From assembly GCF_018323985.1 (NCBI RefSeq), contig NZ_AP024590.1, positions 930,001 through 994,000 of the forward strand: a stretch of DNA of 64,000 nt. The letters are read 5' to 3'. Position 1 is the first letter of the stretch; every line of letters starts with the position of its first letter. Below are positions 52,437 to 61,105 of the stretch, piece after piece. A program made the translations under genes and the position numbers. Under the pieces are notes generated by a model, which ran no database searches, was not told the DNA's origin, and worked only from the letters and a program-made list of their open reading frames with translations. The DNA comes from Enterobacter kobei. Lineage in GTDB: Bacteria; Pseudomonadota; Gammaproteobacteria; Enterobacterales; Enterobacteriaceae.

Positions 52437-53641
52437 TCATCCACCAGAATTTCAAGGGCGCGGTCGATGGCGTTGACCAGCGCATCAACATCGCTTTTAG
52501 TATTATAGGGCGCAAAAGAGGCGCGTAGCGTACCGCTGACGCCAAGCGCCGCCAGCAGCGGCTGAGCGCAATGCTGGCCTGCCCGTAGCGCGATGCCGTA
52601 CTCCGCCAGCAGCGTAACCATATCGCTGTGATGCACACCGGCAAAATCAAAGGCCAGCAGGCTGGAATCCTGGCAGCGGAACGAGCGGAAGCCAGGGCGT
52701 TTTGCCAGCGCGTCTTCCGCCAGCGTCGCCAGCCCACGGCTGTAGTTTTCGGCCTGCGCCATATCCATGTCTTCCAGCCACTCCAGCGCCGCGCTCAGGC
52801 CAATCACCCCGGCCACGTTCGGCGTGCCTGCTTCCAGGCGATACGGCACCGGCTGGGTTTTGAAGGCGTCAAAACTGACCTCGGTGATCATCTTGCCGCC
52901 GCCGAGCCAGGGCGACATCGCGTCCAGTAATTCCCCTTTTCCGTACAGCGCGCCGATACCGGTCGGGCCATACAGTTTGTGGCCGGAAAAGGCATAGAAA
53001 TCGATATCGAGCTTTTGCACGTCCGCCGGAAAATGTACCGCGCCCTGGGCACCATCCACCATCACCACCATACCGGCAGCGTGGGCAAGGGTAATAGCGC
53101 GCGCCAGGTCCGGGCAGCCGCCGGTGACGTTGGACATCTGACCAAGCGCCAGAATACGGCTGCGGGAGGTGATAAGGGCGGGGAGCTGGTCAATGTCCGG
53201 TAGCCCGTCGGCGGCAACCGGCAGCTTCACAACCTGCGCGCCGGTTTGCTCTGCCACCATCAGCCATGGCACCAGATTAGCGTGATGTTCCGCCTCGCTG
53301 ACGATGATCTCATCCCCTGGCTGCAAGCGCGGTCGGGCATAGCTCTGGGCGACCATATTGATTGCCTCTGTGGTGCCCCGTGTCCAGACGATGTTTTTAC
53401 CGGCGGGGGCGTTAAGCAGAGCGGCAACCTGATCGCGTGCGGCTTCATAGCGAGCCGTCAGTTTCTGCGCCTGCGCATACTGGCTGCGGTGCACGTTCCC
53501 CGCGCTCAGGCTGTAAAACTGCTGCGTGGCGTCAATGACCGCCTGCGGCTTTAACGCCGTGGCAGCGCTGTCCAGATAGACACCCGCATCGGCAAGGGCG
53601 GGAAACTGGGCGCGAAAATGGGCAGGATTGAATGCGTTCAT
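52433..53641 (-). CDS. csdA: Cysteine desulfurase CsdA
   Basis: A 401-residue, PLP-dependent class V aminotransferase-fold enzyme that takes sulfur from cysteine (also from cysteine sulfinate) and passes it to CsdE. The PLP lysine is in 'AFSGHKLYGPTG', and the persulfide cysteine in 'RAGQHCAQPLL'. The ATG at 53641 ('MNAFNPAHFRAQFP') has GAGGAACG just before it. An upstream in-frame ATG at 53677 is rejected for lack of a ribosome site and because it exceeds the family length. Confidence 0.96.
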   Translation of the reverse strand: MNAFNPAHFRAQFPALADAGVYLDSAATALKPQAVIDATQQFYSLSAGNVHRSQYAQAQKLTARYEAARDQVAALLNAPAGKNIVWTRGTTEAINMVAQSYARPRLQPGDEIIVSEAEHHANLVPWLMVAEQTGAQVVKLPVAADGLPDIDQLPALITSRSRILALGQMSNVTGGCPDLARAITLAHAAGMVVMVDGAQGAVHFPADVQKLDIDFYAFSGHKLYGPTGIGALYGKGELLDAMSPWLGGGKMITEVSFDAFKTQPVPYRLEAGTPNVAGVIGLSAALEWLEDMDMAQAENYSRGLATLAEDALAKRPGFRSFRCQDSSLLAFDFAGVHHSDMVTLLAEYGIALRAGQHCAQPLLAALGVSGTLRASFAPYNTKSDVDALVNAIDRALEILVDE

Positions 53642-53833
53642 GGCGTTCCTCATAGTCAGAAGCCGATCGTCGCGCAATTCGCCTGTTGTTACAAGCGCCT
53701 GCGCTCCATCAGATTTTTCTGTTTATCCTGGCGCACTTTCGAAAGCAGGTTATGCTGAATAGTGTTGGGTGGACTTTGAACCCTGTTATTAAACAAGATT
53801 CAGATAGCATTAATTGCTAAAAGGAGAAGAATC

Positions 53834-54061
53834 ATGAAAAAGACTGCCGCCATTATTACCGCATGTATGATGACTTTTGCACTGAGCGCCTGTTCGGGTC
53901 CGAACTATGTAATGCACACTAACGATGGCCGTTCCATTGTGTCCGAAGGCAAGCCAAAAACTGATGACCAGACTGGCATGATCTCTTATAAAGATGCTAA
54001 CGGTAACAAACAGCAGATCAATCGTTCTGACGTAAAAGAAATGGTCGCACTGGAAAAATAA
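53834..54061 (+). CDS. ygdI: Small lipoprotein YgdI
   Basis: A 75-residue lipoprotein with lipobox 'ALSACSG' and the same YgdI/YgdR domain as ygdR ('NYVMHTNDGRSIVSEGKP', 'NGNKQQINRSDVKEM'). AAGGAG lies before the ATG. It converges with the sRNA gene gcvB, whose terminator stem (54086-54105) may also stop ygdI transcripts. No function is established; in E. coli it is a predicted outer-membrane lipoprotein. Confidence 0.93.
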   Translation: MKKTAAIITACMMTFALSACSGPNYVMHTNDGRSIVSEGKPKTDDQTGMISYKDANGNKQQINRSDVKEMVALEK

Positions 54062-54077
54062 TAGCCAGTTTTAGACT

Positions 54078-54282
54078 AAAAAAAAGCACCGCAATTTGCG
54101 GTGCTACATTAATCACTATGGACAGACAGGGTAAATGTACAGGAAGTGAAAAGGGTAGCGATGCTACCGTGGTCTGAATCGCAGACCAATTGCAAACACA
54201 ACAACACAACATCACAACCGCAAGCCAAAAGCCCCTCAGAACACGCATTCCGAAAAAGACTCTTCGTTCCGGCTCAGGAAGT
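54078..54282 (-). ncRNA. gcvB: Small RNA GcvB
   Basis: This 205-base RNA on the minus strand starts ACTTCCTGAGCCGGAACG and ends with the terminator AGCACCGC...GCGGTGCT and eight T. The G/U-rich seed R1 (TGTGATGTTGTGTTGTTGTG, 54197-54216 on the minus strand) is intact. GcvB, with Hfq, represses many amino-acid and peptide transporter mRNAs (for example dppA, oppA, cycA). It is divergent from gcvA, whose product activates it when glycine is high. Small differences from E. coli lie in the first hairpin and in the loop near 54160. Confidence 0.95.
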
Positions 54283-54410
54283 GCCGCCACTATAGGTATT
54301 TGCTGGTAGTTCCTCAACGGACAATTTATAATGTCTCAGATAAAAAAAACTAATGGGTTAAACCTTGTTTCCTGTTTGTTAAATTCCATTAACATCTGAA
54401 CCTTATAATC

Positions 54411-55325
54411 ATGTCCAAGCGCTTACCACCTCTTAATGCATTACGTGTTTTTGATGCTGCCGCACGTCATTTAAGCTTCACCCGCGCCGCCGATGAGCTT
54501 TTTGTGACGCAGGCCGCAGTAAGCCATCAAATCAAGTCCCTTGAGGATTTTCTTGGACTCAAGCTCTTCCGCCGACGCAACCGTTCTCTGTTGTTAACCG
54601 AAGAAGGCCAGAGCTATTTTCAGGATATTAAAGAGATTTTTTCCCAGCTAACCGATGCCACCCGCAAACTGCAATCGCGCAGTGCAAAAGGGGCGCTGAC
54701 CGTCAGTTTATTGCCCAGTTTTGCCATTCAGTGGCTGGTGCCGAGGCTTACCAGCTTTAACTCAGCTTATCCGGGAATCGACGTCAGGATCCAGGCGGTT
54801 GACCGCGAAGTGGACAAACTGGCGGATGATGTGGACGTGGCGATTTTTTATGGCCGCGGTAACTGGCCGGGCTTGCGTGTCGAAAAATTATACGCAGAAT
54901 ATCTTCTGCCGGTCTGTTCACCGTTATTGCTGACCGGCGATAAACCGCTAAAAACGCCTGCGGATCTGGCAAAGCACACGCTGCTCCATGATGCCTCCCG
55001 CCGTGACTGGCAAACGTATACGCGGCAACTGGGTCTTAATTTAAATGTCCAGCAAGGGCCGATTTTCAGCCATAGCGCCATGGTGCTACAGGCGGCAATC
55101 CATGGACAGGGTATTGCGCTTGCCAACAATGTGATGGCGCAGTCCGAAATTGAGGCAGGTCGTCTGGTCTGCCCGTTTAATGATGTACTGGTCAGTAAAA
55201 ATGCGTTTTATCTGGTTTGTCATGACAGTCAGGCAGAACTGGGTAAAATAGCCGCCTTTCGACAGTGGATCCTGGCAAAAGCGGCATCAGAGCAAGAAAA
55301 ATTCCGCTTCCGTTACGAGCAATAA
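54411..55325 (+). CDS. gcvA: GcvA, LysR-type regulator of the glycine cleavage system
   Basis: A 304-residue LysR-type regulator that activates gcvTHP and gcvB with glycine and represses gcvTHP, with GcvR, without it. The helix-turn-helix is 'LSFTRAADELFVTQAAVSHQ'. Sequence is nearly identical to E. coli GcvA, one residue shorter. The ATG has no good Shine-Dalgarno; instead TATAAT (54404-54409) lies one base before it. It diverges from gcvB across 128 bases, which should hold the GcvA sites. Confidence 0.96.
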   Translation: MSKRLPPLNALRVFDAAARHLSFTRAADELFVTQAAVSHQIKSLEDFLGLKLFRRRNRSLLLTEEGQSYFQDIKEIFSQLTDATRKLQSRSAKGALTVSLLPSFAIQWLVPRLTSFNSAYPGIDVRIQAVDREVDKLADDVDVAIFYGRGNWPGLRVEKLYAEYLLPVCSPLLLTGDKPLKTPADLAKHTLLHDASRRDWQTYTRQLGLNLNVQQGPIFSHSAMVLQAAIHGQGIALANNVMAQSEIEAGRLVCPFNDVLVSKNAFYLVCHDSQAELGKIAAFRQWILAKAASEQEKFRFRYEQ

Positions 55326-55368
55326 TTCACCGCGCGCGATTTCGCGCATGACTTTTTAGGGTACTGAC

Positions 55369-55764
55369 ATGACCAGCCGGTTTATGCTGATTTTTGCCGC
55401 TATCAGTGGCTTTGTTTTTGTGGCGCTGGGTGCCTTCGGCGCGCACGTGCTGGGGAAATCTCTGGGAACTGTGGAGATGGGCTGGATCCAGACCGGCCTT
55501 GAATATCAGGCGTTCCATACGCTGGCGATCTTCTGCCTTGCCGTGGCGATGCAGCGTCGCATCAGCATCTGGTTTTACTGGAGCAGCGTCTTCCTGGCGC
55601 TGGGTACAGTGTTGTTCAGCGGGAGCTTATACTGCCTCGCGCTTTCCCATCTGCGCCTGTGGGCCTTCGTCACCCCGGTCGGTGGCGTCTGTTTCCTCGC
55701 CGGTTGGGTATTAATGTTAATTGGTGCTATTCGTCTGAAACGTAAGGGCGTTGTTCATGAATAA
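55369..55764 (+). CDS. ygdD: DUF423 family inner-membrane protein YgdD
   Basis: A 131-residue membrane protein of four hydrophobic helices ('FMLIFAAISGFVFVALGAFG', 'AFHTLAIFCLAVAM', 'WFYWSSVFLALGTVLFSG' and a last one near the C terminus). It is the DUF423 protein of E. coli; no function is known. It lies 43 bases after gcvA and overlaps rlmM by eight bases, so ygdD-rlmM are translationally coupled and possibly read from the gcvA transcript. Confidence 0.93.
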   Translation: MTSRFMLIFAAISGFVFVALGAFGAHVLGKSLGTVEMGWIQTGLEYQAFHTLAIFCLAVAMQRRISIWFYWSSVFLALGTVLFSGSLYCLALSHLRLWAFVTPVGGVCFLAGWVLMLIGAIRLKRKGVVHE

Positions 55765-56857
55765 AGTCGTATTGTTGTGTCGCCCGGGTTTTGAGAAAGA
55801 GTGCGCCGCAGAAATCACGGATAAAGCCGGACGCCTTGAGGTGTTCGGTTTTGCCCGCGTGAAAGAAAACTCAGGCTATGTCGTTTTCGAATGCTATCAG
55901 CCCGATGATGCCGACAAAGTGGCAAAAGATCTGCCGTTCAGCTCGCTGATTTTTGCCCGCCAGATGTTTGTGGCCGGCGAGCTGTTGCAGAACCTGCCGC
56001 CGGAAGATCGCATTACGCCGATTGTCGGCATGTTGCAGGGCGTGGTGGAGAAGGGCGGTGAACTGCGCGTGGAAGTGGCGGACACCAACGAAAGCAAAGA
56101 GCTGATGAAGTTTTGCCGCAAATTCACCGTACCGCTGCGCGCGGCGCTGCGTGAGGCGAAGATCCTCACCAGCTACGAAACCGCAAAACGCCCGGTGGTG
56201 CATGTGTTCTTTATCGCCCCCGGCTGCTGCTATACCGGGTATTCCTATACCACGAATAATTCCCCTTTCTACATGGGCATCCCGCGCCTGAAATTCCCGT
56301 CGGATGCGCCCAGCCGTTCCACCCTGAAACTGGAAGAGGCGTTCCATATCTTCATTCCGGCAGACGAATGGGACGAGCGCCTGGCAAACGGCATGTACGC
56401 GGTGGATCTGGGAGCCTGTCCGGGCGGCTGGACCTATCAGCTGGTGAAACGCAATATGTGGGTGTCCTCAGTGGATAACGGCCCGATGGCGCAAAGCCTG
56501 ATGGATACCGGACAGGTCACCTGGCTGCGTGAAGATGGTTTCCGCTACCGCCCGACGCGCAACAACATCGCGTGGATGGTGTGCGATATGGTGGAAAAAC
56601 CGGCGAAAGTGACCGCGTTGATGGTGCAGTGGCTGGTCAACGGCTGGTGCCGCGAAACCATTTTTAACCTCAAGCTGCCGATGAAAAAGCGCTACGAAGA
56701 AGTGTCCAGTAACCTGGCCTATATTCAGGAGCAGCTGGCGGAGAATGGCATAAACGCCACGATTCAGGCTCGTCAGCTGTATCACGATCGCGAAGAGGTG
56801 ACCGTGCACGTGCGCCGCTGGTGGGCTGCCGTGGGCGGCCGTCGCGACGAGCGTTAA
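55757..56857 (+). CDS. rlmM: 23S rRNA 2'-O-ribose C2498 methyltransferase RlmM
   Basis: A 366-residue SAM-dependent methyltransferase that methylates the ribose of C2498 in 23S rRNA before ribosome assembly. An N-terminal THUMP domain is followed by a Rossmann-like domain with 'VDLGACPGGWTYQLVKR' as the SAM site and 'NLKLPMKKRYEEV' carrying the catalytic lysine. ATG 55757 ('MNKVVLLCRPGFEKE') aligns with E. coli and has AAGGG eight bases upstream. A TTG two codons before is rejected. Confidence 0.96.
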   Translation: MNKVVLLCRPGFEKECAAEITDKAGRLEVFGFARVKENSGYVVFECYQPDDADKVAKDLPFSSLIFARQMFVAGELLQNLPPEDRITPIVGMLQGVVEKGGELRVEVADTNESKELMKFCRKFTVPLRAALREAKILTSYETAKRPVVHVFFIAPGCCYTGYSYTTNNSPFYMGIPRLKFPSDAPSRSTLKLEEAFHIFIPADEWDERLANGMYAVDLGACPGGWTYQLVKRNMWVSSVDNGPMAQSLMDTGQVTWLREDGFRYRPTRNNIAWMVCDMVEKPAKVTALMVQWLVNGWCRETIFNLKLPMKKRYEEVSSNLAYIQEQLAENGINATIQARQLYHDREEVTVHVRRWWAAVGGRRDER

Positions 56858-56868
56858 TGCTTCATCAA

Positions 56869-56892
56869 GATCCTCTCCGTGCGGGGAGGATC
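56869..56892. terminator. Hairpin between convergent rlmM and xni
   Basis: GATCCTCTCC (56869-56878) pairs with GGGGAGGATC (56883-56892), one G-T pair, around GTGC. It is just after rlmM and just before the xni stop, so it could end both transcripts, but no T tract is present. Confidence 0.5.
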
Positions 56893-56897
56893 AGCCG

Positions 56898-57653
56898 TTA
56901 TCTCGGCAGCCGCAGCTGCTGCAAATTCCCTTCAACCTGAAGATCCGTTTTTAGCCTGGCCACCTCCCGGCAGATAAACGCCATCTCCTGGTGCTCCGTA
57001 AGCTTTTTGCGCCACTTTTCCGGCACTTCTTCCAGTTGCCCATAGAGATTTTCCAGCGTGCCAAAGGTGGTGATAAGCTGCGTGGCGCTCTTCTGTCCGA
57101 TCCCCGTCACGCCCGGAATTTTTGAACTGCTGATCCCCGCCAGTCCCCAGTAATCCGCCAGTTGCTCCGGCGTCACGCCAAATTCACCCGCGATAAAGGG
57201 CGCATCAAGCCAGCGCTTCTGAAAATAGTCCCGAATGCGGATCGTCGGTGAAAGCAGCTGGCAGTAGCCCTTGTCCGTTGACACTATGGTGGCCTGATGT
57301 CCGGCCTGCGCCACTTTTACCGCCAGCGTCGCGGCCAGATCGTCGGCTTCATTCCCTTCGGACACCCAGCTTTGCACGCCGTGGCTGGCAAAGGCCGCGC
57401 GCAGGGCGGGCATTTCCGCGTGCAGGTTATCCGGCATGGGCGTGCGCCCTGCTTTGTAATCCGGCAGGATCTGATGCCGCCAGCCGGTGTTACGTGCCTC
57501 GTCGTCGAACACCGCGACCGCATGAGTAGGCTGGCTGTGAACGATCAACTGGTCGAGCGCATGCAGGCAGGCTTGCACGCAGGGAGAACCCTGCACGGCA
57601 TGGATCCGGCGAATAAGATTAAGCGCATCAACGATTAACAGATGAACAGCCAC
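56898..57653 (-). CDS. xni: Flap endonuclease Xni (ExoIX)
   Basis: A 251-residue protein of the FEN-1/Pol I 5'-nuclease family, with 'LLIVDALNLIRRIH' at the N terminus, 'NEADDLAATLA' and the helix-hairpin-helix 'IPGVTGIGQKSATQLITTFG'. It lacks one of the usual acidic residue clusters, as ExoIX does, and acts on flapped DNA with reduced metal sites. The start is a GTG with GGGAG seven bases before it. Single-gene unit between rlmM and sdaB. Confidence 0.94.
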   Translation of the reverse strand: MAVHLLIVDALNLIRRIHAVQGSPCVQACLHALDQLIVHSQPTHAVAVFDDEARNTGWRHQILPDYKAGRTPMPDNLHAEMPALRAAFASHGVQSWVSEGNEADDLAATLAVKVAQAGHQATIVSTDKGYCQLLSPTIRIRDYFQKRWLDAPFIAGEFGVTPEQLADYWGLAGISSSKIPGVTGIGQKSATQLITTFGTLENLYGQLEEVPEKWRKKLTEHQEMAFICREVARLKTDLQVEGNLQQLRLPR

Positions 57654-57744
57654 AGCACGCTCCCTAAAAAATTCAACGCGCTAAGGGTAACACCGGCGGG
57701 GAGGGAGAGGCCAGAAAGTGCGGGGAAAACGGGAAGACGCCTCG

Positions 57745-57777
57745 CAAAAAAGCCGGGTCACGCCTGCGCGCCCGGCT
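57745..57777 (-). terminator. Terminator of sdaC-sdaB
   Basis: AGCCGGG (57751-57757) pairs with CCCGGCT (57771-57777), with a further GC-rich inner region. On the minus strand the stem runs into six T. It lies 24 bases after the sdaB stop. Confidence 0.88.
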
Positions 57778-57800
57778 GGAGAAGAAACGGCTGACTGCGA

Positions 57801-59168
57801 TTAATCGCAGGCGACGACTTTCATCGCCAGACCGCCACGTGAGGTTTCACGGTATTTGGCGTTCATGTCTTTGCCCGTTTCATACATGGTTTCGATCACT
57901 TTATCGAGGCACACGCGCGGCTCGCTGGTACGGCGCAGCGCCATACGCGCGGCATTCACCGCTTTCACCGAGGCAATAGCGTTGCGCTCGATGCACGGCA
58001 CCTGCACCTGTCCGGCAACCGGATCGCAGGTCAGACCCAGGTTATGCTCCATGCCGATTTCGGCCGCGATGCACACTTGCGTCGGACTCCCGCCCAGTAA
58101 TTCCGCCAGACCCGCCGCCGCCATGGAGCAGGCCACGCCCACTTCACCCTGACAGCCCACTTCCGCGCCGGAAATAGAAGCGTTCATTTTGTACAGCGAG
58201 CCGATGGCGCTGGCGACCAGCAGATAGCGGGCCAGCGAGTTGGCGTTCACTTCACGAATAAATTTATCGTAATACGCCAGCACCGCCGGCACGATGCCAC
58301 AGGCCCCGTTGGTCGGCGCGGTGACTACGCGCCCACCGGCGGCGTTTTCCTCGTTCACTGCCAGCGCGAACATGTTGATCCAGTCGACAACCGCCATCGG
58401 ATCGGTGGAGGTTTTATCGCCGCTGACCAGCATACGGCGCAACGCCGCTGCCCGTCGTGGTACGCGCAGTTTGCCCGGCAGGACGCCTTCGGTGGTAATG
58501 CCGCGCTCAATGCCGCCGCGCATCACGTCCCAGACGTTTGCCAGATGCTCTTCCAGCTCGGCTTTGCTGTGCAGTGCCAGCTCGTTCTTCATCATCAGGC
58601 CAGAGAGCGATAAGCCGGTTTCCTGACAATGACGCTGTAAATCAGCCGCATTTTTATACGGGTAGGGCACCGTGATTTCAGAATCACTGCTCAGGCCGAA
58701 ATGGGCTTCATCGACAATAAAGCCACCGCCGATGGAGTAATAAGTCTGGCTGTAGACCACGTTTTCACCCGCCAGCGCGCTAATGCGCATGCCGTTTTCA
58801 TGCAGGGAAAGGTTATCGGCATGGAAGTTCATGCACTTGTCGACAGGAAATTCCACTTCATGCTGACCGTTCGCCAGCAGCAGGCGGCCATGGGTATTCA
58901 CGTCCTGAATAAAGCCCGGAATGCTGTCGATATCGACGCTGTCCGGCAGGTTGCCCGCCAGTCCCATAATAATGGCAATATCGGTATGGTGGCCTTTGCC
59001 GGTCAGGGACAGGGAACCGTAAACATCCACCACTACGCGAGTGATGTCATTGAGAATGCCACGCGCAACCAGGTCGTCCGTAAACTGTTTACCTGCTTTC
59101 ATTGGTCCCACGGTGTGGGAACTGGAAGGGCCAATGCCGATTTTGAAAATATCGAATACGCTAATCAT
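57801..59168 (-). CDS. sdaB: L-serine dehydratase 2 SdaB
   Basis: A 455-residue iron-sulfur enzyme that deaminates L-serine to pyruvate and ammonia. 'IGIGPSSSHTVGPMKAG' near the N terminus and 'GCQGEVGVACSMAAAGL' are hallmarks of the single-chain type. Cysteines including 'NGACGIVPA' ligate the 4Fe-4S cluster. It matches E. coli SdaB (rather than SdaA) by position next to the serine transporter gene sdaC, which precedes it by 58 bases in the same operon. A stable hairpin lies in that gap. Confidence 0.96.
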   Translation of the reverse strand: MISVFDIFKIGIGPSSSHTVGPMKAGKQFTDDLVARGILNDITRVVVDVYGSLSLTGKGHHTDIAIIMGLAGNLPDSVDIDSIPGFIQDVNTHGRLLLANGQHEVEFPVDKCMNFHADNLSLHENGMRISALAGENVVYSQTYYSIGGGFIVDEAHFGLSSDSEITVPYPYKNAADLQRHCQETGLSLSGLMMKNELALHSKAELEEHLANVWDVMRGGIERGITTEGVLPGKLRVPRRAAALRRMLVSGDKTSTDPMAVVDWINMFALAVNEENAAGGRVVTAPTNGACGIVPAVLAYYDKFIREVNANSLARYLLVASAIGSLYKMNASISGAEVGCQGEVGVACSMAAAGLAELLGGSPTQVCIAAEIGMEHNLGLTCDPVAGQVQVPCIERNAIASVKAVNAARMALRRTSEPRVCLDKVIETMYETGKDMNAKYRETSRGGLAMKVVACD

Positions 59169-59196
59169 GATGCATCATCCGTTGCTATGAGTAGAG

Positions 59197-59220
59197 TGCG
59201 CCGCCGGGAAAGGCGGCGCA
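59197..59220 (-). repeat. Intercistronic hairpin between sdaC and sdaB
   Basis: A perfect nine-base-pair stem, TGCGCCGCC (59197-59205) with GGCGGCGCA (59212-59220), surrounds a six-base loop. No T tract follows on the minus strand, so it may protect the sdaC 3' end or reduce sdaB readthrough. Confidence 0.65.
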
Positions 59221-59226
59221 GGGGGA

Positions 59227-60516
59227 TTAGCTGAACAGGGAGTAGAAGATAGCGGAGATCGCAATCAGACCCATGCAGACAACGAAGACGTTGCTGATAT
59301 GGCCGCTGTATTTGCGCATCGCCGGGACTTTCTGGATAGCGTACATCGGCATCAGGAACAGGATCATCGCAATAATCGGACCGCCCAGGGTTTCGATCAT
59401 GCCGAGGATGCTCGGGTTCAGGGTCGCTACAATCCAGGTGGTTACCAGCATAAACAGCGCGGTGATTTTATTCAGGCGGCTGATTTCAATGGTTTTGCCA
59501 CGGCTACGCAGGGATTTGATCACCATACCGTTAAAGCCTTCACGCGCACCCAGATAGTGACCGAGGAAAGATTTGGTGATGGCGATGATGGCGATAATCG
59601 GTGCCATCCACGCGATGATCGGCGCGTTAAAGTGGTTAGCCAGGTAAGACAGAATAGAGATGTTCTGATCTTTCGCAGCCTGTAAATCAGCTGGCGTCAG
59701 GCTCAGCACGCAGCTGAACACGAAGAACATCACCGTCAGCACCATCATGATGTGTGCGAACGCCAGAATGCGGGAGCATTTCTTCTCAGCAGCATCGCCG
59801 TACTCTTCACGCTTCGCCACGGCGAAGGAGGAGATGATCGGAGAGTGGTTGAACGAGAACACCATTACCGGGATAGCAAGCCACAGGGTCATCCACAGGC
59901 CTTTACCGGTGCTGGCCGCCGCATCAAACGACAGCGTTTCCAGCGCGGCACCGCTCCACTGCGGGATCAGGTACAGGGCCAGCAGCATCAGCGCGAACAC
60001 AAACGGGAACACCAGAATGCTCATCGCTTTCACGATCATCTGCTCGCCGAAGCGCACGATGGTCATCATGCCGACAATCAGAAGCAGAGAAAGAATGAAG
60101 CGCGGTGGCGGCGTCATGCCCAACTGGTGGGTCATAAAGCTGTCAACGGTATTGGTGATCGCTACGCTGTAAACCAGCAGGATCGGGTAGATAGCGAAGA
60201 AATAGAGCAGGGTGATGAGTTTACCTGCGCCGATACCAAAGTGTTCTTCTACCACTTCAGTAATATCTTCCCCAGGATTTTTACCGGAAAGCACAAAACG
60301 GGTCAGACCACGGTGAGCAAAGAACGTCATCGGGAAGGCGATGATAGCCATGATGATTAACGGGATCATACCGCCGACACCGGCGTTGATCGGCAGGAAG
60401 AGCACACCTGCGCCGATTGCAGTGCCATAAAGGCCCAGCATCCACATGGTGTCGGTTTTACGCCATGCGCTGCGCGTTTCTACGGCAGCCACAGTGCTGG
60501 TTTGAATTGTTTCCAT
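59227..60516 (-). CDS. sdaC: Serine/proton symporter SdaC
   Basis: A 429-residue inner-membrane transporter of the amino acid/polyamine (HAAAP, STP) family with eleven membrane segments. 'LGLYGTAIGAGVLFLPINAG' is the substrate-site unwound first helix. It imports L-serine with protons for SdaB. Same length as E. coli SdaC. AGGAG lies before the ATG ('MSWRKT' class start is not present here; the protein starts 'METIQTSTVAAVE'). The 590-base upstream gap holds promoter elements and REP repeats. Confidence 0.96.
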   Translation of the reverse strand: METIQTSTVAAVETRSAWRKTDTMWMLGLYGTAIGAGVLFLPINAGVGGMIPLIIMAIIAFPMTFFAHRGLTRFVLSGKNPGEDITEVVEEHFGIGAGKLITLLYFFAIYPILLVYSVAITNTVDSFMTHQLGMTPPPRFILSLLLIVGMMTIVRFGEQMIVKAMSILVFPFVFALMLLALYLIPQWSGAALETLSFDAAASTGKGLWMTLWLAIPVMVFSFNHSPIISSFAVAKREEYGDAAEKKCSRILAFAHIMMVLTVMFFVFSCVLSLTPADLQAAKDQNISILSYLANHFNAPIIAWMAPIIAIIAITKSFLGHYLGAREGFNGMVIKSLRSRGKTIEISRLNKITALFMLVTTWIVATLNPSILGMIETLGGPIIAMILFLMPMYAIQKVPAMRKYSGHISNVFVVCMGLIAISAIFYSLFS

Positions 60517-60649
60517 CTGTATCTCCTGGAGGAAGCTAAAAATCAGGTTTTTCAGTGCAATCTAATGAAAAGAGGCCTGACGGTAATATGAAATTTGTTC
60601 AGCGATGGTTTTTTTATAATTTCTTGCCGTAACTATCGGCGGGCGGAAA

Positions 60650-60674
60650 GATACATTTATGTAATGAATGTATC
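60650..60674. promoter_or_regulatory. Perfect inverted repeat upstream of sdaC, candidate operator
   Basis: GATACATT (60650-60657) and AATGTATC (60667-60674) are perfect arms around nine bases, centred about 145 bases upstream of the sdaC start. An eight-base palindrome, GCGATCGC, lies nearby at 60681-60688. The size and form suit a dimeric regulator, but I cannot name it. The rest of 60517-60967 shows no gene. Confidence 0.45.
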
Positions 60675-60967
60675 AGTGATCGCGATCGCAAATGCAATAA
60701 TCCGCTTTTGATGTGGTGATTATCAGGTCATCCCACTGAAAAGCGATCACACCCCAAAATTAATGGTGGCGCAGGCTAACACCGACAACATATGCGCGCA
60801 AAGCCTGCACTGCGAAATACGATAAAATCGCTGTAAAAGATGATGTAAACAGGGTTTTCTGGGGGATTTCTGGGCTAAGGCTGCATTTTTAGCGGTGGGG
60901 ATGGATACGCAACCGTTTGGCTTTGGGAGCGGTAATAAGATTGGCTTATGACAGATAAAATGGTTTT

Positions 60968-61094
60968 GCCCGGCGGCGCAGGCTTGCCGGGCCTACAAAA
61001 CGAACACTGAATAACAGAGGGTAGGCCGGGTAAGCGCAGCGCCACCCGGCAAGACAGTCCAACAGGCCGGGTAAGCTTAATGCCACCCGGCAAG
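60968..61094. repeat. BIME of three REP units between sdaC and ppnN
   Basis: Three GC-rich units: GCCCGGCGGCGCAGGC...GGCCTAC (60968-60996), GTAGGCCGGGTAAGCGC...ACCCGGCAAG (61021-61053) and CAGGCCGGGTAAGC...ACCCGGCAAG (61063-61094). The second and third are direct copies, and the first is inverted. They lie in the gap after ppnN on the minus strand, where such elements often stabilise or end transcripts and bind gyrase. Confidence 0.75.
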
Positions 61095-61105
61095 AGAACC
61101 TGCTA

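Noticed and set aside
60968..61094. Repeated GC-rich units as a CRISPR array
   Set aside because: Units are palindromic, alternate in direction and have no uniform spacers, so they are REP/BIME elements.
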